The notes under the pieces were generated by a model. That model saw nothing but the letters and a program-made list of their open reading frames with translations, was not told where the DNA came from and did no database searches. Below, one piece after another: positions 36,601 to 51,600 of a stretch of DNA of 64,000 bases. Made by a program: the position numbers and the translations under genes. Source of the DNA: Diorhabda sublineata (Eukaryota > Arthropoda > Insecta > Coleoptera > Chrysomelidae); contig NC_079482.1 in the NCBI RefSeq assembly GCF_026230105.1, positions 2,356,001 through 2,420,000 on the forward strand. Direction: 5' to 3'. Each line of letters begins with the position of its first letter. The stretch's first letter is position 1.

Positions 36601-39600
36601 GATTCTACGGTCTAACGATTGAATATCGATTTTTCGATACGTCGATAAATTTATTCATCGATTATAATCGATTTTTTGATTCATCGTTAAGAATCAATTC
36701 TTTGAAATAATCGATTATAATCGATTGATTCATCGATTATAATCGATTGATTCATCGATTATAATCGATTTTTTTATTCATTGTTAACAATCAATTCTTT
36801 GAAATAATCGATTATAATCGATTGATTCATCGGTTATAATCGATTGATTCATCGGTTATAATCGATTGATTCATCGGTTATAATCGATTGATTCATCGGT
36901 TATAATCGATTGATTCATCGGTTATAATCGATTGATTCATCGGTTATAATCGATTGATTCATCGGTTATAATCGATTGATTCATCGGTTATAATCGATTG
37001 ATTCATCGGTTATAATCGATTGATTCATCGATTATAATCGATTGATTCATCGATCATAATCGATTGATTCATCGATTATAATCGATTTTTTTTATTCATC
37101 GTTAAGAATCAATTCTTTGAAATAATCGATTGATTCATCGGTTATAATCGATTGAATCATCGGTTATAATCGATTGATTCATCGGTTATAATCGATTGAT
37201 TCATCGGTTATAATCGATTGATTCATCGGTTATAATCGATTGATTCATCGGTTATAATCGATTGATTCATCGGTTATAATCGATTGAATCATCGGTTATA
37301 ATCGATTGATTCATCGGTTATATCGATTGATTCATCGGTTATAATCGATTAATTCATCGGTTATAATCGATTGATTCATCGGTTATAATCGATTGATTCA
37401 TCGATTATAATCGATTTTTTTATTCATCGTTAAGAATCAATTCTTTGAAATAATCGATTATAATCGATTGATTCATCGATTATAATCGATTTTTTTTATT
37501 CATCGTTAAGAATCAATTCTTTGAAATAATCGATTGATTCATCGGTTATAATCGATTGAATCATCGGTTATAATCGATTGATTCATCGGTTATAATCGAT
37601 TGATTCATCGGTTATAATCGATTGAATCATCGGTTATAATCGATTGATTCATCGGTTATAATCGATTGATTCATCGGTTATAATCGATTGATTCATCGGT
37701 TATAATCAATTGATTCATCGGTTATAATCGATTGATTCATCGGTTATAATCGATTGATTCATCGGTTATAATCGATTGATTCATCGGTTATAATCGATTG
37801 ATTTATCGATTAATCACTGTAGCATTTATACTAACCTATAATTACGGCAGGTTTCCACGGTTTCGGACCATTTTGGGTACCCAAATCCTCTAGATCAACG
37901 GTGCAATCGTGGTCTTCGTAATTGCTAAAATCGATTCGTGAATCTTCGGTTGTTTTATCGTCAGCATTGTGAGCGTTGGCCTCTTTTAACGAGTTCAATG
38001 GTCCGAAAGCAGCGATAACGGATACTGAACCTTGAAGCTGCAAGAAAACTTGATAAAAATATTTTTCTCATATGTCCATGGGGGTGAGTATTTACCGGAA
38101 TCGGTTGATCGTGGATTGCTTCGTTCGTTTTTAAAGGTCTCCTGATTTTGATATAGGTAATTCCGTTATCGCGAGAGCCGGATATCAGTGTAACATCGTT
38201 CCTTCCCCCAATACGTTCGTCAGGACAAACGCCTTGTTTACCGTCGCATTGGGCGGTATGGGATATGTAATAATCTTCAGCGTGGAAAGTTTCAGTTTCC
38301 GTATCGTAGAAAGCGACGATTACATCACCGCCCACCTTTAATAAAATGTCAATTTTTTATTATTATAATCGATAAAAACCGGAATTATTATTTTTTCCAT
38401 CAAAAACCACTGGATTTTTATTAGATTTGGTCTAACACTTTCATATATATATATATATGTAATAAATCAGTTTATAACACTATACACATATTGTTATAAA
38501 TAAGTTATAAAATAACAGGTTCTTGTGTTAGTAGTAAAAAGTAACAGTTCTATAAATAGAAATTCCCACCTCTATAATTTTTTTTACGATGCGTCAAGGT
38601 AATTAACCTCTTGGCTTCGCAGCTGAAAGTAGAGATGGCGTAACTACCGGTTTTTAAATCATTTTGCTACAAAATAACTGCTGTCGAACTGCATTTATCC
38701 AATATTTGGATTTTAAATGTTACGAATAATAGAAAAAAAATATCGAAGTTTATAGTAAAAATATGGATATTTACCATTTGGGGTTTTCCTGAGGCACCTG
38801 ATAATCCAAAAGCTATGTATTGATCCTCTGGTATTTTGGCTGTTAAAATAATATCAACAAAATCATCTTCTATCTGCCATCGAACTTGTAATCTTTTATC
38901 TAAAAATTCCCGACAATTTGCTGGAGGAATAGTTCTAGGTGTTGTACTGGTCTAGAAATAAACATTTTGTTAATTTCAATGTTTTTCGTATTTTGTTTAT
39001 TAGCTCACCGGATTATACCACCAAGGAGGCTTTGTGGGAAAAAATATCAGTATTAAAAAGTTTTAAATTTTAAAGTATTACAATACATCATGGAATATTT
39101 TCCAAAAATCTTATGACTATTTATAAAATAGTATATAAAGTATGTATCACAACTCGAAAAATAGTGAAGAGGAAATCAAAATGACAAATGACAGATATAT
39201 GAGAATGTTATGGACATCTAACCTATACTAAAACTACGCAAAAAAATATAACTTCAAATAGTTGCAAAAATAAAACAAATCTACAATAAAAATGATTATA
39301 TACCTAAGTAGAAATGAGAAAACTATATATTATTAAAAAAAATTATAATATTATAACTTACTGAAACTTTTGTTTGGCCGAGGGCAGGAGGAACATCAAT
39401 ATCTTTCGGTATATGAACATGGCCGAAATTGTGCCTATATTGAACACACCAAACCGCCAACCAATCAATGTCGTACACCGTTAACAGTCCCGGTAATTGA
39501 ATTTCAATGTCCTCACCTTGGTAACCTCTTAAAATGAATTTCGTTCACATCATATTATTATTTAAAAATAATAATTACCTTAGTGGATCGAGAGAACCCA

Positions 39601-42600
39601 TTTCGTTGGGTACTTTGATGCCGAAAGACGTTGGCTCCGATCCATTTCCCACCCAAAAATAAGCATCCGGACCGGCGCCGTCGTAATGTAAATTTGGAAT
39701 GTAAAAAGTTTTTGCGTCTAAAATACTGATATTGTCCGAACGTAACCCGTGAGCTAACCTTTTGAATTCTGGTAGAACCCGCGGTTTGGGTACTTCTAAA
39801 TTTGGTGGAATAAAAACTTCGCCGAAATCTACCTGAAAATAAACATGGATCCTTAAAAAATCAACAGAGAAATAAGCAGTTTAAATCCTACAATATGGCC
39901 GATATACATGGCAGTTGTACCCGCCAATTCCAATCATACCACTGCATGATTCCATTATTTAAATATATAATAATATTAAAAATAATAAGATTATTAATTA
40001 TTTTTAATTTTTTAATAACTGCATTCCGAACATAAGTTTATTATTAAACGATATTTGATTTAGAAGTTTGACGTGAATTCAAAGTTCGCGCATTTCTTAA
40101 ATGTTTTGATTACTCTAAGAATAAGAAAGAATTCAATGCTGTGTTGCCGAGTCTACAAATAGAGAAGTAAATACAATGTATAAATCTACTCTCTTATATT
40201 AGCAAACAGTTAAAAAGAGATATAATAATTTTAAATTTGACAACATTAATTTTATTAAAAATGAGATTTCCTGTCAACACCATTTTGTTTTAACGTATAT
40301 CTATTGTTTCTATGTACATTTTCTTTGTTTTCGGGTAAAATAATTGTAAATTTTAAAGCTGTATGTGTATTGATCATGTGGAAAACAACTGATAATTGTG
40401 AGGTTTTAGTTAAGTTAAGTGCTCGGTTTCTAATTCGTTTTATTATAGATTATAAAACGTTTACATACTCTCTTTAAAAACTGATAACCAGTGCCGTGTA
40501 TACCGTTGAATAATGTGACTTTTTGGTAAGTGAAACTAATTTTACGTGATTTAAATAAATTTTCTTTTTAATACACATAAAAATATCCATTATTATCTCA
40601 GTGAGTATTTCAAGATTGATAATTTAACAACTATAAATGTTTTTAATAATATTATTCTTAAAATTTGGTCCTATTGTACTAAATTTGTATTGTTTTTAAT
40701 TTCAAACAACTTCCATGTCATAGTTAGCTTGTTCTGAATAAGCTGACCGATACTTTTAATGCATTATAACAAGTCGAAAAAATATTGAAACACTCGGTGA
40801 ATCGATAGAAATCGTTAGATTCCATTAAATCTGTCTGTGTAGTGAGCGTATGCCGTTCCGGTAAAGTGCACCCATTGATGATGAAACCCTAAATCATCGA
40901 GACGTCACAACACCCTTCTGCATACTTCACGCTTCGCCACCTTCCCATTTAATGCATTAGTTAAAATGGTAATTTTCATAAATCGTAGTATAAGTCATTT
41001 GTTCTCATGTAGAACACGAATGAAGAAGAATTTAGGGGTATGCACGCCTCTTTTTATGTTATCAATATAGATATGAATAAATTATGAATTTTTTGCTTTC
41101 GAGAACATTTCTATTGAGATAATTAACTTTCAACTCTATTAATACATTTTTTCTATTAGATGCGTTAGCCATGTTTCTTCTTCTTGTTCATTTTCTTCCT
41201 GCTTCTGCAGTCGATATTTTTAGGTTATATCTGATTTTGTTATTTCAAATTATTTCCTAATTGAAATTATTTTTTTTTCTGCAATATATCTTTGTTTTTG
41301 AAAGTAATTGAACAGAAAGAATTAAATTTTGTGATATAAGGCTTTAATAAAGTGTGAAGTTATATTTTAAAAAAGTAAAATACTTGAATGTTGACATAAT
41401 TTTTTTTCACTTTGTAAAAGTGCACATCACCTGTTGTTTTTTTTAATCATTTAATTGAGCTATCAGACAAATGAAACACTCTCACTTTATAATGAAATTA
41501 ATTTCAAATAATAATAAATAACCGTCGTAAACGTTTTTTAACATATGAGTTATACGAGGGGTGAACTAAAATTTTTTGTTTGTTTCCATATTTAACACAA
41601 TTTTTTTTTAAATTCAAATTAAAGACAATCAAATCGATCGTTTCTGAATTACAAATAAATCAGACTAAACAGTCACATTAAATATATTAAATGGAGGGGT
41701 AGGGTAAGCGACTGAAACGGGCCCATTTATACTTCCGTTTTAGGGCTTATTTTTGATTTCTCCGGAAAGTTTAAGCCCTCCAGAGGGCCGGTCTTCGTTG
41801 TGTGTGCTACGGTAGTGTTTTATCGACCTGCGCCGAATTTCGTACTCCCCGGGAATTGGAATTTAACTTTTTATATTACATATATACATACAGTTCGCGA
41901 TCTAAATATCAAATGGAACGAGATACATTTTGTAAACCCGAATTTTTTTTTTAATTCAGTGCATAATTTGATAAAAATAAATAGAACCGCAATAAAAATT
42001 TTTTTTACCCCGTTTGACATCGCAGAATTTAATGCCGGATATTAAATTGTTGTTAGACTTCCTCTCAGACATTTTGAACTTGATTTATGAACTACAGTTT
42101 TCCCTGATTATGAAACCATATCGCGTGAACCTAACCTAACCATAGTTTTTGTACACAATGTATAAATATCACTTTTAATTGAAGAATTCTTCCTGTTCCA
42201 ATCTGTGTAATGATTTTCTTGTTGCATCAGCAGCTGGAACATCATCAAATAACGATTATCAACACTCCGAACTAGTAGAAAAACGTCGACCTCGCGGAAA
42301 TAAGAAGAAATCATTCGGTGCCAAACAAGGATTCGATGTTTTGACCGTACAAAAGTGTATTTTGTTTGAACTGAAGTGTTAAATCTCGAATTGTCGTGGT
42401 GGAGAATGATTCGTCTTTAGCGATTGGTAACCCAACACTTCTGGCGAGCAAAAGCTAGTTCACCATCCAGAATTGACCGTTCCACGTTGCTCTAATCGAA
42501 CGCTAGCGATATGTCTGGTTATTTCGAAAAAACAGGCCACCATTTGCTTCGAAATGCTTCGTGCGCGATCAATTTTGGCTCGCCTTGAAAGACCCATACA

Positions 42601-45600
42601 TCATGATCTCGTAGACGTCATTTGAACCACCGCGATTGAATTTTTCCACCATTTCTTCGCACCTTTCGGCACGAGCTTCTTCATGTGTAGAAAAACGTCG
42701 ATCTCGCGGAAATAAGAAGAAATCATTCGGTTCCAAACAAGGATTCGATGTTTTGACCGTACAAAAATGTATTTTGTTTGAACTGAAGTGTTAAATCTCG
42801 AATTGTCGTAGTGTGGAGAATGATTCGTCTTTAGCAATTGGTAACCCAACACTTCTGGCGAGCAAAAGCTAGTTCACCATCCAGAATTGACCGTTCCACG
42901 TTGCTCTAATGGAACGCTAGCGATATGTCTGGTTATTTCGAAAAAACAGGCCACCATTTGCTTCGAAATGCTTCGTGCGCGATCAATTTTGGCTCACCTT
43001 GAAAGACCCATACATCATGATCTCGTAGACGTCATTTGAACCACCGCGATTGAATTTTTCCACCATTTCTTCGCACCTTTCGGCACGAGCTTCTTCATGT
43101 GTAGAAAAACGTCGATCTCGCGGAAATAAGAAGAAATCATTCGGTTCCAAACAAGGATTCGATGTTTTGACCGTACAAAAATGTATTTTGTTTGAACTGA
43201 AGTGTTAAATCTCGAATTGTCGTGGCGGTCTTTAGCGATTGGTAACCTTTGTTTTTACCCAACACTTTTGGCAAACAAATGTTGGTGTATTATTCAGAAT
43301 TGACTCCCTGAACTCCCTGGAGTTTTTGTTAATTTTTCTTTATATTAATTAATAATAATTGAAACGATGAAAAACTTACCGTGAATCGCCTACACCAAAC
43401 GGACAGCCATCGGATATCCCTAATTCTTTTTCCCATCGGAAGCCTAAGAATTATGTCTGTGTTATTGTAAGCCCGTAATACCGGTGGATCCCTAAAACAA
43501 AGCCTCGTAATAACTCCTTGCAAAAAGATAAAAAAAAAACACTCGACACTTTACACAACTGTCTGTTTTCCAGTTTGCGAGGATTTCGAAATACATGGGG
43601 AAGAATTGATTACTTCTCTTGATTTAACAAAGAACCATGGAAAAACTACTTTAAATGATACCGACGTTTATCGTTGTTTGAAGTTTATTTTCATTAGGCT
43701 TAATGAAATGGGACATACGTTATAGAACAAAAGGACAATGCCACCGGGTCTTTATAGTTTTTAGTTTATTTGTTTCCGATTTTCTTTTCGAGATTTCCAC
43801 GGTAATAAATGTATTATTTAGCGGGAAACTAGTGAAAATTAGACTCCATTATTGTTATTAATACGAATTACTTAAATAAATTTGACGTTTGTTTAACAAA
43901 AAAAACGCCATTTTTAATCACGTTCTGAAGATTTTCCCCTCAAAGATCAGCGACGTTCTGGAAGTTGTTGACGACCAAATCAAAGTCATAATTGAAGAAG
44001 ATCGTCATATAACTCTTCGAGAGGTTGCATGTATAGCAAAAATTGAAAAACACAGTCTTGGTGTAGTTAAGAAGCTTTATATTTGGGTACTTCACGAATC
44101 GAAACAAATTCATCCACATAAAGAATCAACGTTTGCTATATACATCTCAAACGATGTTAAAACGACGCTTTCTTGAAGAGAATCATTACCGTTGATGGAA
44201 AATGGGTCCTGCGCAACCAACCATCATGGAACAAACACGATGAACCAGCACAAACCACATCGAAAGCTGAAAAGCTCATTATATCAGTTTGTTGGGATTA
44301 CGAAGAACCAAACCATCAATTCTGATGTTTACTGTCGATAATTAATGAAACTGGATGAAGGAATCGAAAGAAAAACGATCAGAATGGGAGCTTGGCTGGT
44401 CACATACAGCCCTGATCCGGCACAATCTGATTACCATCTATTTCGAAGGTTGCAGAATTCTTTCACAAATGACGATGACCTTCAAACGCACCTGGTTCAG
44501 TTTTTTGCCGATAAGAACTAGATATTTTATGAGAGCTGAAAGAAAGATTGAGCTAAATGGATACCTGGGCACAACCAGCAACGCTACCGAAAACTCGAAA
44601 TCAGATCGAGAATTGAGCACGCGCGGAAAACTCTACACAACATGAGGAAACTTGTGGCAAACCGCAACCTCAGCCTGGAATTCCTGACCAGAATGCTTCG
44701 CTGTTACATATTTCCCGTTCTTCTGTACGGATTCGACCATGCGGACCATGGATGCGGCCACAGGAGAAGAAAATTGATGGTACAGGATATCTTGGACGGA
44801 ACATAAGACAAACATAGAGGTCCTACGGCAAACGGGTAACTTCTCATGACAATCAAGAAGAGGAAGTTGTGCAAGAGATTCCCCGCCTGATAATAGAAGG
44901 GAAGATCGAAGGAAAACGGTCGGTCGGTCGTGAAAGACTTGCGCAGGTGGCTCGGACACACGTCTACAGAAATTTTCAGAGCTGCGGTTTCTCGCGAGAC
45001 AATTTGGATCGCCGACCTCCGTAGGTCTACCAATAGGTCTAAAGTATGACTGTTATTTATGCTCAAAACGTTAGTTTAAAGGTGGGAAGTTGTGAAAAAT
45101 CGGCATAAGATGACAATTAACACAATGTCCACCCACACAGAAGTGCCAAGTCTATGCCTTGTGAAAAGCGTAGAGTTTTTATCAGTTTTTCTAATTATGT
45201 CGGTGATCGAATTGTTTATTTGGTGTTTATTGTTGTAATTTGGTCCCAGCTAGCCCATGAGACGCCATAATGTACTGTGGTTTGATCAAAACATCAAAAC
45301 TGTCGGTTGAAACTCGTGGATGAATCGTAAGCCTTCATAGTTTAAATACCTGGACGTACCGTGGACTTTGACAGGAGCTTTGACCACAACCGCTGAAGAT
45401 AAATGGTGACCGTTGACTCACGGCATCAGAAATAGCAGCTCAGACCGATGAATCTAGGGATCCGCCTTTGAGTACTTCTACAGTGCAAAGGAGACCGAGA
45501 GAACCGACCATTTTGGACTGGTGGCAATGGGGAAACCTCTTTTTTGATATGTCAAAATAAACTTAAGAAGTTGCAGGTTAAATAACATAAAACTTAAGCG

Positions 45601-48600
45601 TATGAAGACTGGGAGACAGTTTTTTGGAGTGACGAATCAAAGTTTTTCGATCTAAGAAAAGACTGTTTGTAATCCAGATACTCTAAAACGCACCAGAGGT
45701 TCGGTGATGGTTTGGGGATGTTTTGGAGGAAGGAAGATTCCGCCGATTGGCAGAAAACTTATTCCTCGAAGCTGCGCGAAGAATATTTGAGAGCATTCGA
45801 AAGGTAGTGAGTGGCCTCTTCTAAATCCGTACCGCGTGCAAGATAAAATTAAGTTTTACCCCACATTGCGAAGGGGTAATCTGCTTCCAAACGTGCATGG
45901 ACGGTTCCATCGGCGGGAAAAGTGATGGCGACTGTTTTTTTTAGGGGGATAACGATGTCAACCATGAATTGGTTGACCACTGTGTTTACCAGATCTGTCT
46001 CCTAGCGATGGCCTGGCAGTCGATGTTACGTTGTTGCATCAACGCTTGAGGAAATCTGGAAGACGTGCTGTTTCAAGAAAATACGTACTGGTACTTAGAT
46101 GTGTGGCAAAATGGTTTTGTTAACGTTTTGTATTGTGCCAAACTTTTCGTCTAAGAATACGACGGGTTCCTATGCCATTGATTTAAATCTAATATTAAAA
46201 TAACAACTATTTCCAAACCAATATTTCCTCATTGGTAAAAAACATTCAAAAAGTCTACGTTTTGTTAAAAGAATCAACTCGACGTCGTATTCGAAAAGAG
46301 GGAACGAGATTTAGAGAGAGAGAGATCACGCACGAGTAGATAACAGAGAAAACAGAAGGGTCGGAACGTAATTGTGATGAAGTCAGTTCAACATCTTTAT
46401 TAACTCGCGAGAAAGAGAGAGATAGTCCGTCTATCTATCGAGCCAGATATTTAAGAACCTGTCTCCTTGTTGGCTAAGAGACGTCGAATAACGATAGATT
46501 GTTATTTAATTCGGCGGTCGATCGATAGAAAATCTAAACGAATTTATCTGGAAACGCACAATTCTTTAAATTATAATTCGATTATAAAAGCTATTTCGGA
46601 AAACAAAGACAATAATTCCTCCACCTTTCCGGATAATACTAGAAAGGTTGGATTCAAAAAACGACACTCAGAATGTTCAGAGAAGGAATTACGAACTATC
46701 CTCAAAAAAAAAAGACCAAATGACAGGGCTGGCTATGTCCTGTAACGTAATTATCGAGACCGTAGCGGCCAAGGGCTGCCCACAAGTCTCCAATCCTGTG
46801 GTATCTTCTCGGAGCTCCATGAAAAAGCCCCTGCGGATTGTGGATAGGTGGTGCCGGTCCGAAGGACTGAGTATTGATCTCTTCACGAAGAGACGCAACA
46901 TTGGGACGCCCCCAAACATAATTTTGAGCGGTGTGACTCTTACGTACTCTAGAGCTGTGAAATAAATAGGAGTAACTGTGGATAGAAAGCCGTTCAGGCA
47001 CGAACACGTGGATAATACAATAAAAAATCCACCCGGATATGCAAAAGGGCAGTTGGCTGTACATGGGGTCTAAGACCTAAGACCCTTCGCTGGATTTATG
47101 GTCAAACTTCACATATTAGACCATAGTTTGGTGGCCCTGCACGGAGAAAGCGAAAACAATAGCGCGACTGGACAGAGTCCAACGTCTCGCGTGCCTCAGT
47201 AGCACAGGATACGTACGGCCTCAACTAGGACTCTTGGGATCTTATTAGATTAGAATTACTTAGATTAGAAGCCATGAGAATAGCACATCCACAAAAAAGC
47301 AGGTCACAGTCATACCTGACTAAATGACGCTTTCGACCGTTGATACCAAGGATTTGGAGGCACATATCAATGATCGTGAACAGTGGAATGGTGATTCCAT
47401 GCCCGCTATATTGGAGCCATCTGGTACAGGAATGGTTTAGCCGATTCAGGATACCCCAAAATAAGCTACCGTCTTTCAAGCCGAGGTATTCGCTGTAATT
47501 TCGATCTGCACACACAGCAGAGCTACCGTACAAGCTACGGTGGCTGAAAAGGTAAGTTCTTGAGTGTAAAAAAGTCCTTTCAAAATCTGGTGAGTGTTGG
47601 CTGCAAGATCCAGTTCGTTTGGGTGCTCGGTCACTCGGGCAACAAAGGCAACGACGAAGCGAATTCATGCGCCAGACTGGGATCGACGAATCTACAAATG
47701 GGCCCAGAATCCATGGTTGGTGTGGCCAAAAACACTGTCATCACATCTCTCAACAACCTTCTCGCAAGGCGGGCTCGACAGAGGTGGACGGAGACGCCTG
47801 GCACGAGACAAGCGATGGATCCCGTTCGTCTCTCACCAAACAATTGCTTCAGCTAAATAAGCGCGGGGAAGCTATAACCAGAGAAAATCTGCCGAAAGTA
47901 CCCACCAGGAGGGGTCTTGAAGACGCTAGATTCAGCTGTGCAAGGGACGGAAGTAGAAAACGCGAAAGGGGGACACTATAGATCCTTGGGGCGCGGTCTA
48001 TAGTACTAGTGATGGTTTGGGTACGTTACAACGATGGGAGAAGACCAAATGTACATGTGCGAAGCCAGAACAGCAAATAAGAAACAAAAAGTTGGACCAA
48101 GACAATTCTGGAATGAGTAGGACGAAATTAACTTTGAATGGAATAGGATGAAAGGGAAAGTAATCGATGGAAGTGATGGAGGATAGTTTGGAGAAGTAAC
48201 TTACCATGAAACTTGGGATATAAATTCATATAAATAGAATATGACCATTAGTAAAATGGTTAGTTAAATTGTAACCAAAAAAATCAATTTTAATACTTCG
48301 TGAGAATCTGCGTATTCTACGAAATAGTGGAAGTTTTTACCTTCTAAAAACTCTCTTTATTACGTAATATCCTTCTTTTTCCCATTAAACGGCTTACATT
48401 TATCTTTGTAAACGGTCTAAGCCGATTATTTTGCAACCGTAGCATTAGTAGAGCTGCTAGACCGAACCCGGAAAAACTACAACAGGAAAAGTTGTAGAAG
48501 CCGCAGAAAAACATAAATTCGACTTGTTTCGAGTTTTAATTACAAATATGAATAACAGGAGTAGCTCGTTTAATCACCGGCTCGTTCTCTATTAATGTTC

Positions 48601-51600
48601 TAAAAGATACGAAACGGTTGCCAAATAATTAAAAAGCGCTCTTAAGGAAATTACGAACATTTTTTTTTTCTGGTAATTGAGATGGTTTTTCCATTTACTT
48701 AAACTGTTTTTCAACGGCGTGATAAATTTATATACTTAATTTACTTATACACTATTCACTACACTATACACTAAACACTTATCCAATTCTTAACATTAGA
48801 TCGTTCACTGACAAGTGCCTATTTATACAAAACAGATTTCTCGAAAATTCGTTTCTAGAATGGCTTCCTTGAACTGATTGTCTAAAAACGGCCGTAACAT
48901 CCTGTCAACGGGTTATATACCAAATTTTGGATTCTATTAACATAACCGGGACCGGTATCACGGTACGTGTTATGGACGAGTTCGTTACCGCGCCATAAGT
49001 GACGGAACGTCTACACTCTTCAAGCAGGGTAAGAAGGTGGTAAAGCTTCTGGAGAAAAATGAACCACGTCTTTTGGAAATTAAACTTTTCTTCGGGCATG
49101 ATATTCAACATAAAGCTGTCCTTCGATTTTTAACACTTTATGGCGGTAGGAAAGGAGATACTTCGGGTAAATTGCGATTCGACCAGTCTTTCACAGCCCT
49201 TGTAAAGTCCAAATTCAACCTGGCATCCCTACCACAAACAAATCTGAATCAGCCCACCAAAATTGCTTGAAAACGTCACTACTACTTGAGGAATCAAGTG
49301 GTCCAACGACTTGATTCTTGATTCTGTTATCTTCTCCCTATAAAATCCTGTAAATGGAACAAGGGATGTGCACGTAGTTGTGGGTGTCGTTGATTTAGTC
49401 AACTGCAAGGAGAATTCCTACACTAACTCCCTCCAACCTGGAGATATTGACGAACCAGAAGTTGACGAACCAGAGGCTGAAGGACCAGAAGTTGACGAGC
49501 CAGAGGCTGAAGAACCAAAAGTTGACGCGCCAGATGTTGAAGAACCAGAAGTTAACGAACCAGATGTTGAAGAATCAGAAGTTGACGAGCCAGATGCTGA
49601 AGATTATTAAAGATGTTGAGGAATAAAGTGGATCAACGACTTGATTCTTGATTCTATTATCTTCTCCCTATAAAATCCTGTAAATGGAACAAGGGATGTG
49701 CACGTAGTTGCCGGTGTCGTTGATTTAGCCAACTGCAAGGAGAATTCCTACACTAACTCCCTCCAACCTGGAGATATTGACGAGCCAGATACTGAAGAAC
49801 CAGAAGTTGACGAACCAGAGGCTGAAGAACCAAAAGATGACGAGCCAGATGCTGAAGAATCATAAGTTGATTAACCAGATGTTGAAGGACCAGAAGTTGA
49901 CGAGTCAGGTGCTAAAGGACCAGAAGTTGACGAACCAGATGTTGAAGAACCAGAAGTTAACGAACCAGATGTTGAAGAACCAGAAGTTAACGAACCAGAT
50001 GTTGAAGAATCAGAAGTTGACGAGCCAGATGCTAAAGGACCAGAAGTTGACGAACCAGATGCTGAAGAACCAGAAGTTCACGAACCAGATGCTGAATAAT
50101 CATAAGTTGACTAACCAGATGTTGAAGAACCAGAAGTTGACGAGCCAGATGCATAAGAATCAGAAGTTGACGAACCAGAGGCTGAAGATTATTAAAGAAG
50201 TGAAGGTATTGGAAAAATACGATGTTGCTTAAAAGCAATCTATCTAATTTTTCTTTTGTTAACTTGTACATGTCTGGTCCAAAAATAGATTTACTGACTT
50301 CATTCACTATTTACCATTTACCACCGTGTTGTATACTATTTAAATGCAAATAAGTATGCGGCAGTTATTCATCCTCCCCTTTCGCGTTGATTAAATATAG
50401 TGTAAAACCCGTTCGAAGGAGGGGTGGCCGGTCACCCTTGTGTCGGACTCCCTCGTCGAGTGTTCAACACTCATTATTTAAATCATCAAACGGATACGGA
50501 TATTACTATTAAGATAATTAGGGGGTATCCTTTTAAATGTATTGGGAGGAGAAACCCCAAGGAAAGATTTCTTTATATTTAAATGCGTTTATACTATAAT
50601 CAACTTGATTACGAGGCTTCCTATTTATAAATTTCGACGAGACCTATTAAATAAAATGGAGTTTAACAATGGCAAAACAACAAATTGTATTTTTCTTAAT
50701 AAAATCTTAAAGCTAATAACATTAACTTCGAAAGAATGGTTCGGATTTAAATCACCACCATATAATTCCGAATTGAACCCTATTGAACTGGTATGGACAG
50801 ATATAAATGGAGAAGTTTCTTAATGAAGATAATATTGGAGATGTGGAGATTGTTGGAGCCCAGGTCGTCCGCCAGCGCGGAACATTGTGGTTACAAGGAA
50901 AGCAGTGGAAAACCAACCATCACACTCCCTTGGTTTTTAAATTGTTCCAGATGGTGGAGCTATCAATTTTAAGGCATATAGTGCCTTGTTGGAGAAATAT
51001 CGAGGTTCAGTTAACCAAAAGTTGCTTCCAGTCTTGCCCTTGCACTATTTATTGAAACCATGGCGAAATTTTGGTTAATGCGATACTTTATTAGTTAAAC
51101 AAAACGCAGAAAATGGACGTTATTCATTGCGACACCCTATATATTTGAAAATAATTAAAATTTAATAAGACCCCGCCCCGGCTACGGCAGCAATTTTATA
51201 TAAAAGAGGGTTCATAAGAGAGATTATATTCTGGTTCAAATAAATGGTACTGGAAGTTTGAAACATCCCACACAATCAAGCCGCAACTGATGACATAGCA
51301 ACTTGGGAATATTAAGCTCCGAAGAGAAGAGACGGAGACAGAAAGCTTTGAGCGTCGCGGAGTTGGTTAGGGAAGCGATGCAATAAAGGCCTTATGTATG
51401 TCATAATTTTAAGTTTTAGTCCGGTTTGTGGTATTTATATATATCATAAGTTGAGCGGAAGTTTATGGATCTGTTACAGGGCCATTCATCTTTATTTAGA
51501 CGCTTCCTTGTTTTACGAAAAAGGATTTTATCATAAAAATCCAATGCTCCTTTTTGATATATTCCCTTCCCATCGCCACACACGTTTCCATACGTTTTTT

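Noticed and set aside
35985..37815. CRISPR-like array of short repeats
   Set aside because: Units are contiguous 22-mers without unique spacers, in a eukaryotic intron; this is a satellite.
42180..43245. Functional transposase gene
   Set aside because: Stops and frameshifts in all frames; blocks in the expected order only after frame changes.
44633..45066. Minus-strand frames of 108 and 120 codons
   Set aside because: The plus strand carries recognisable LINE coding blocks; these are their antisense shadows.
49037..49270. Open frames on both strands (MVKLLEKNEPRLLE... and its antisense)
   Set aside because: Could not be matched to any family; lies in a transposon-packed intron.
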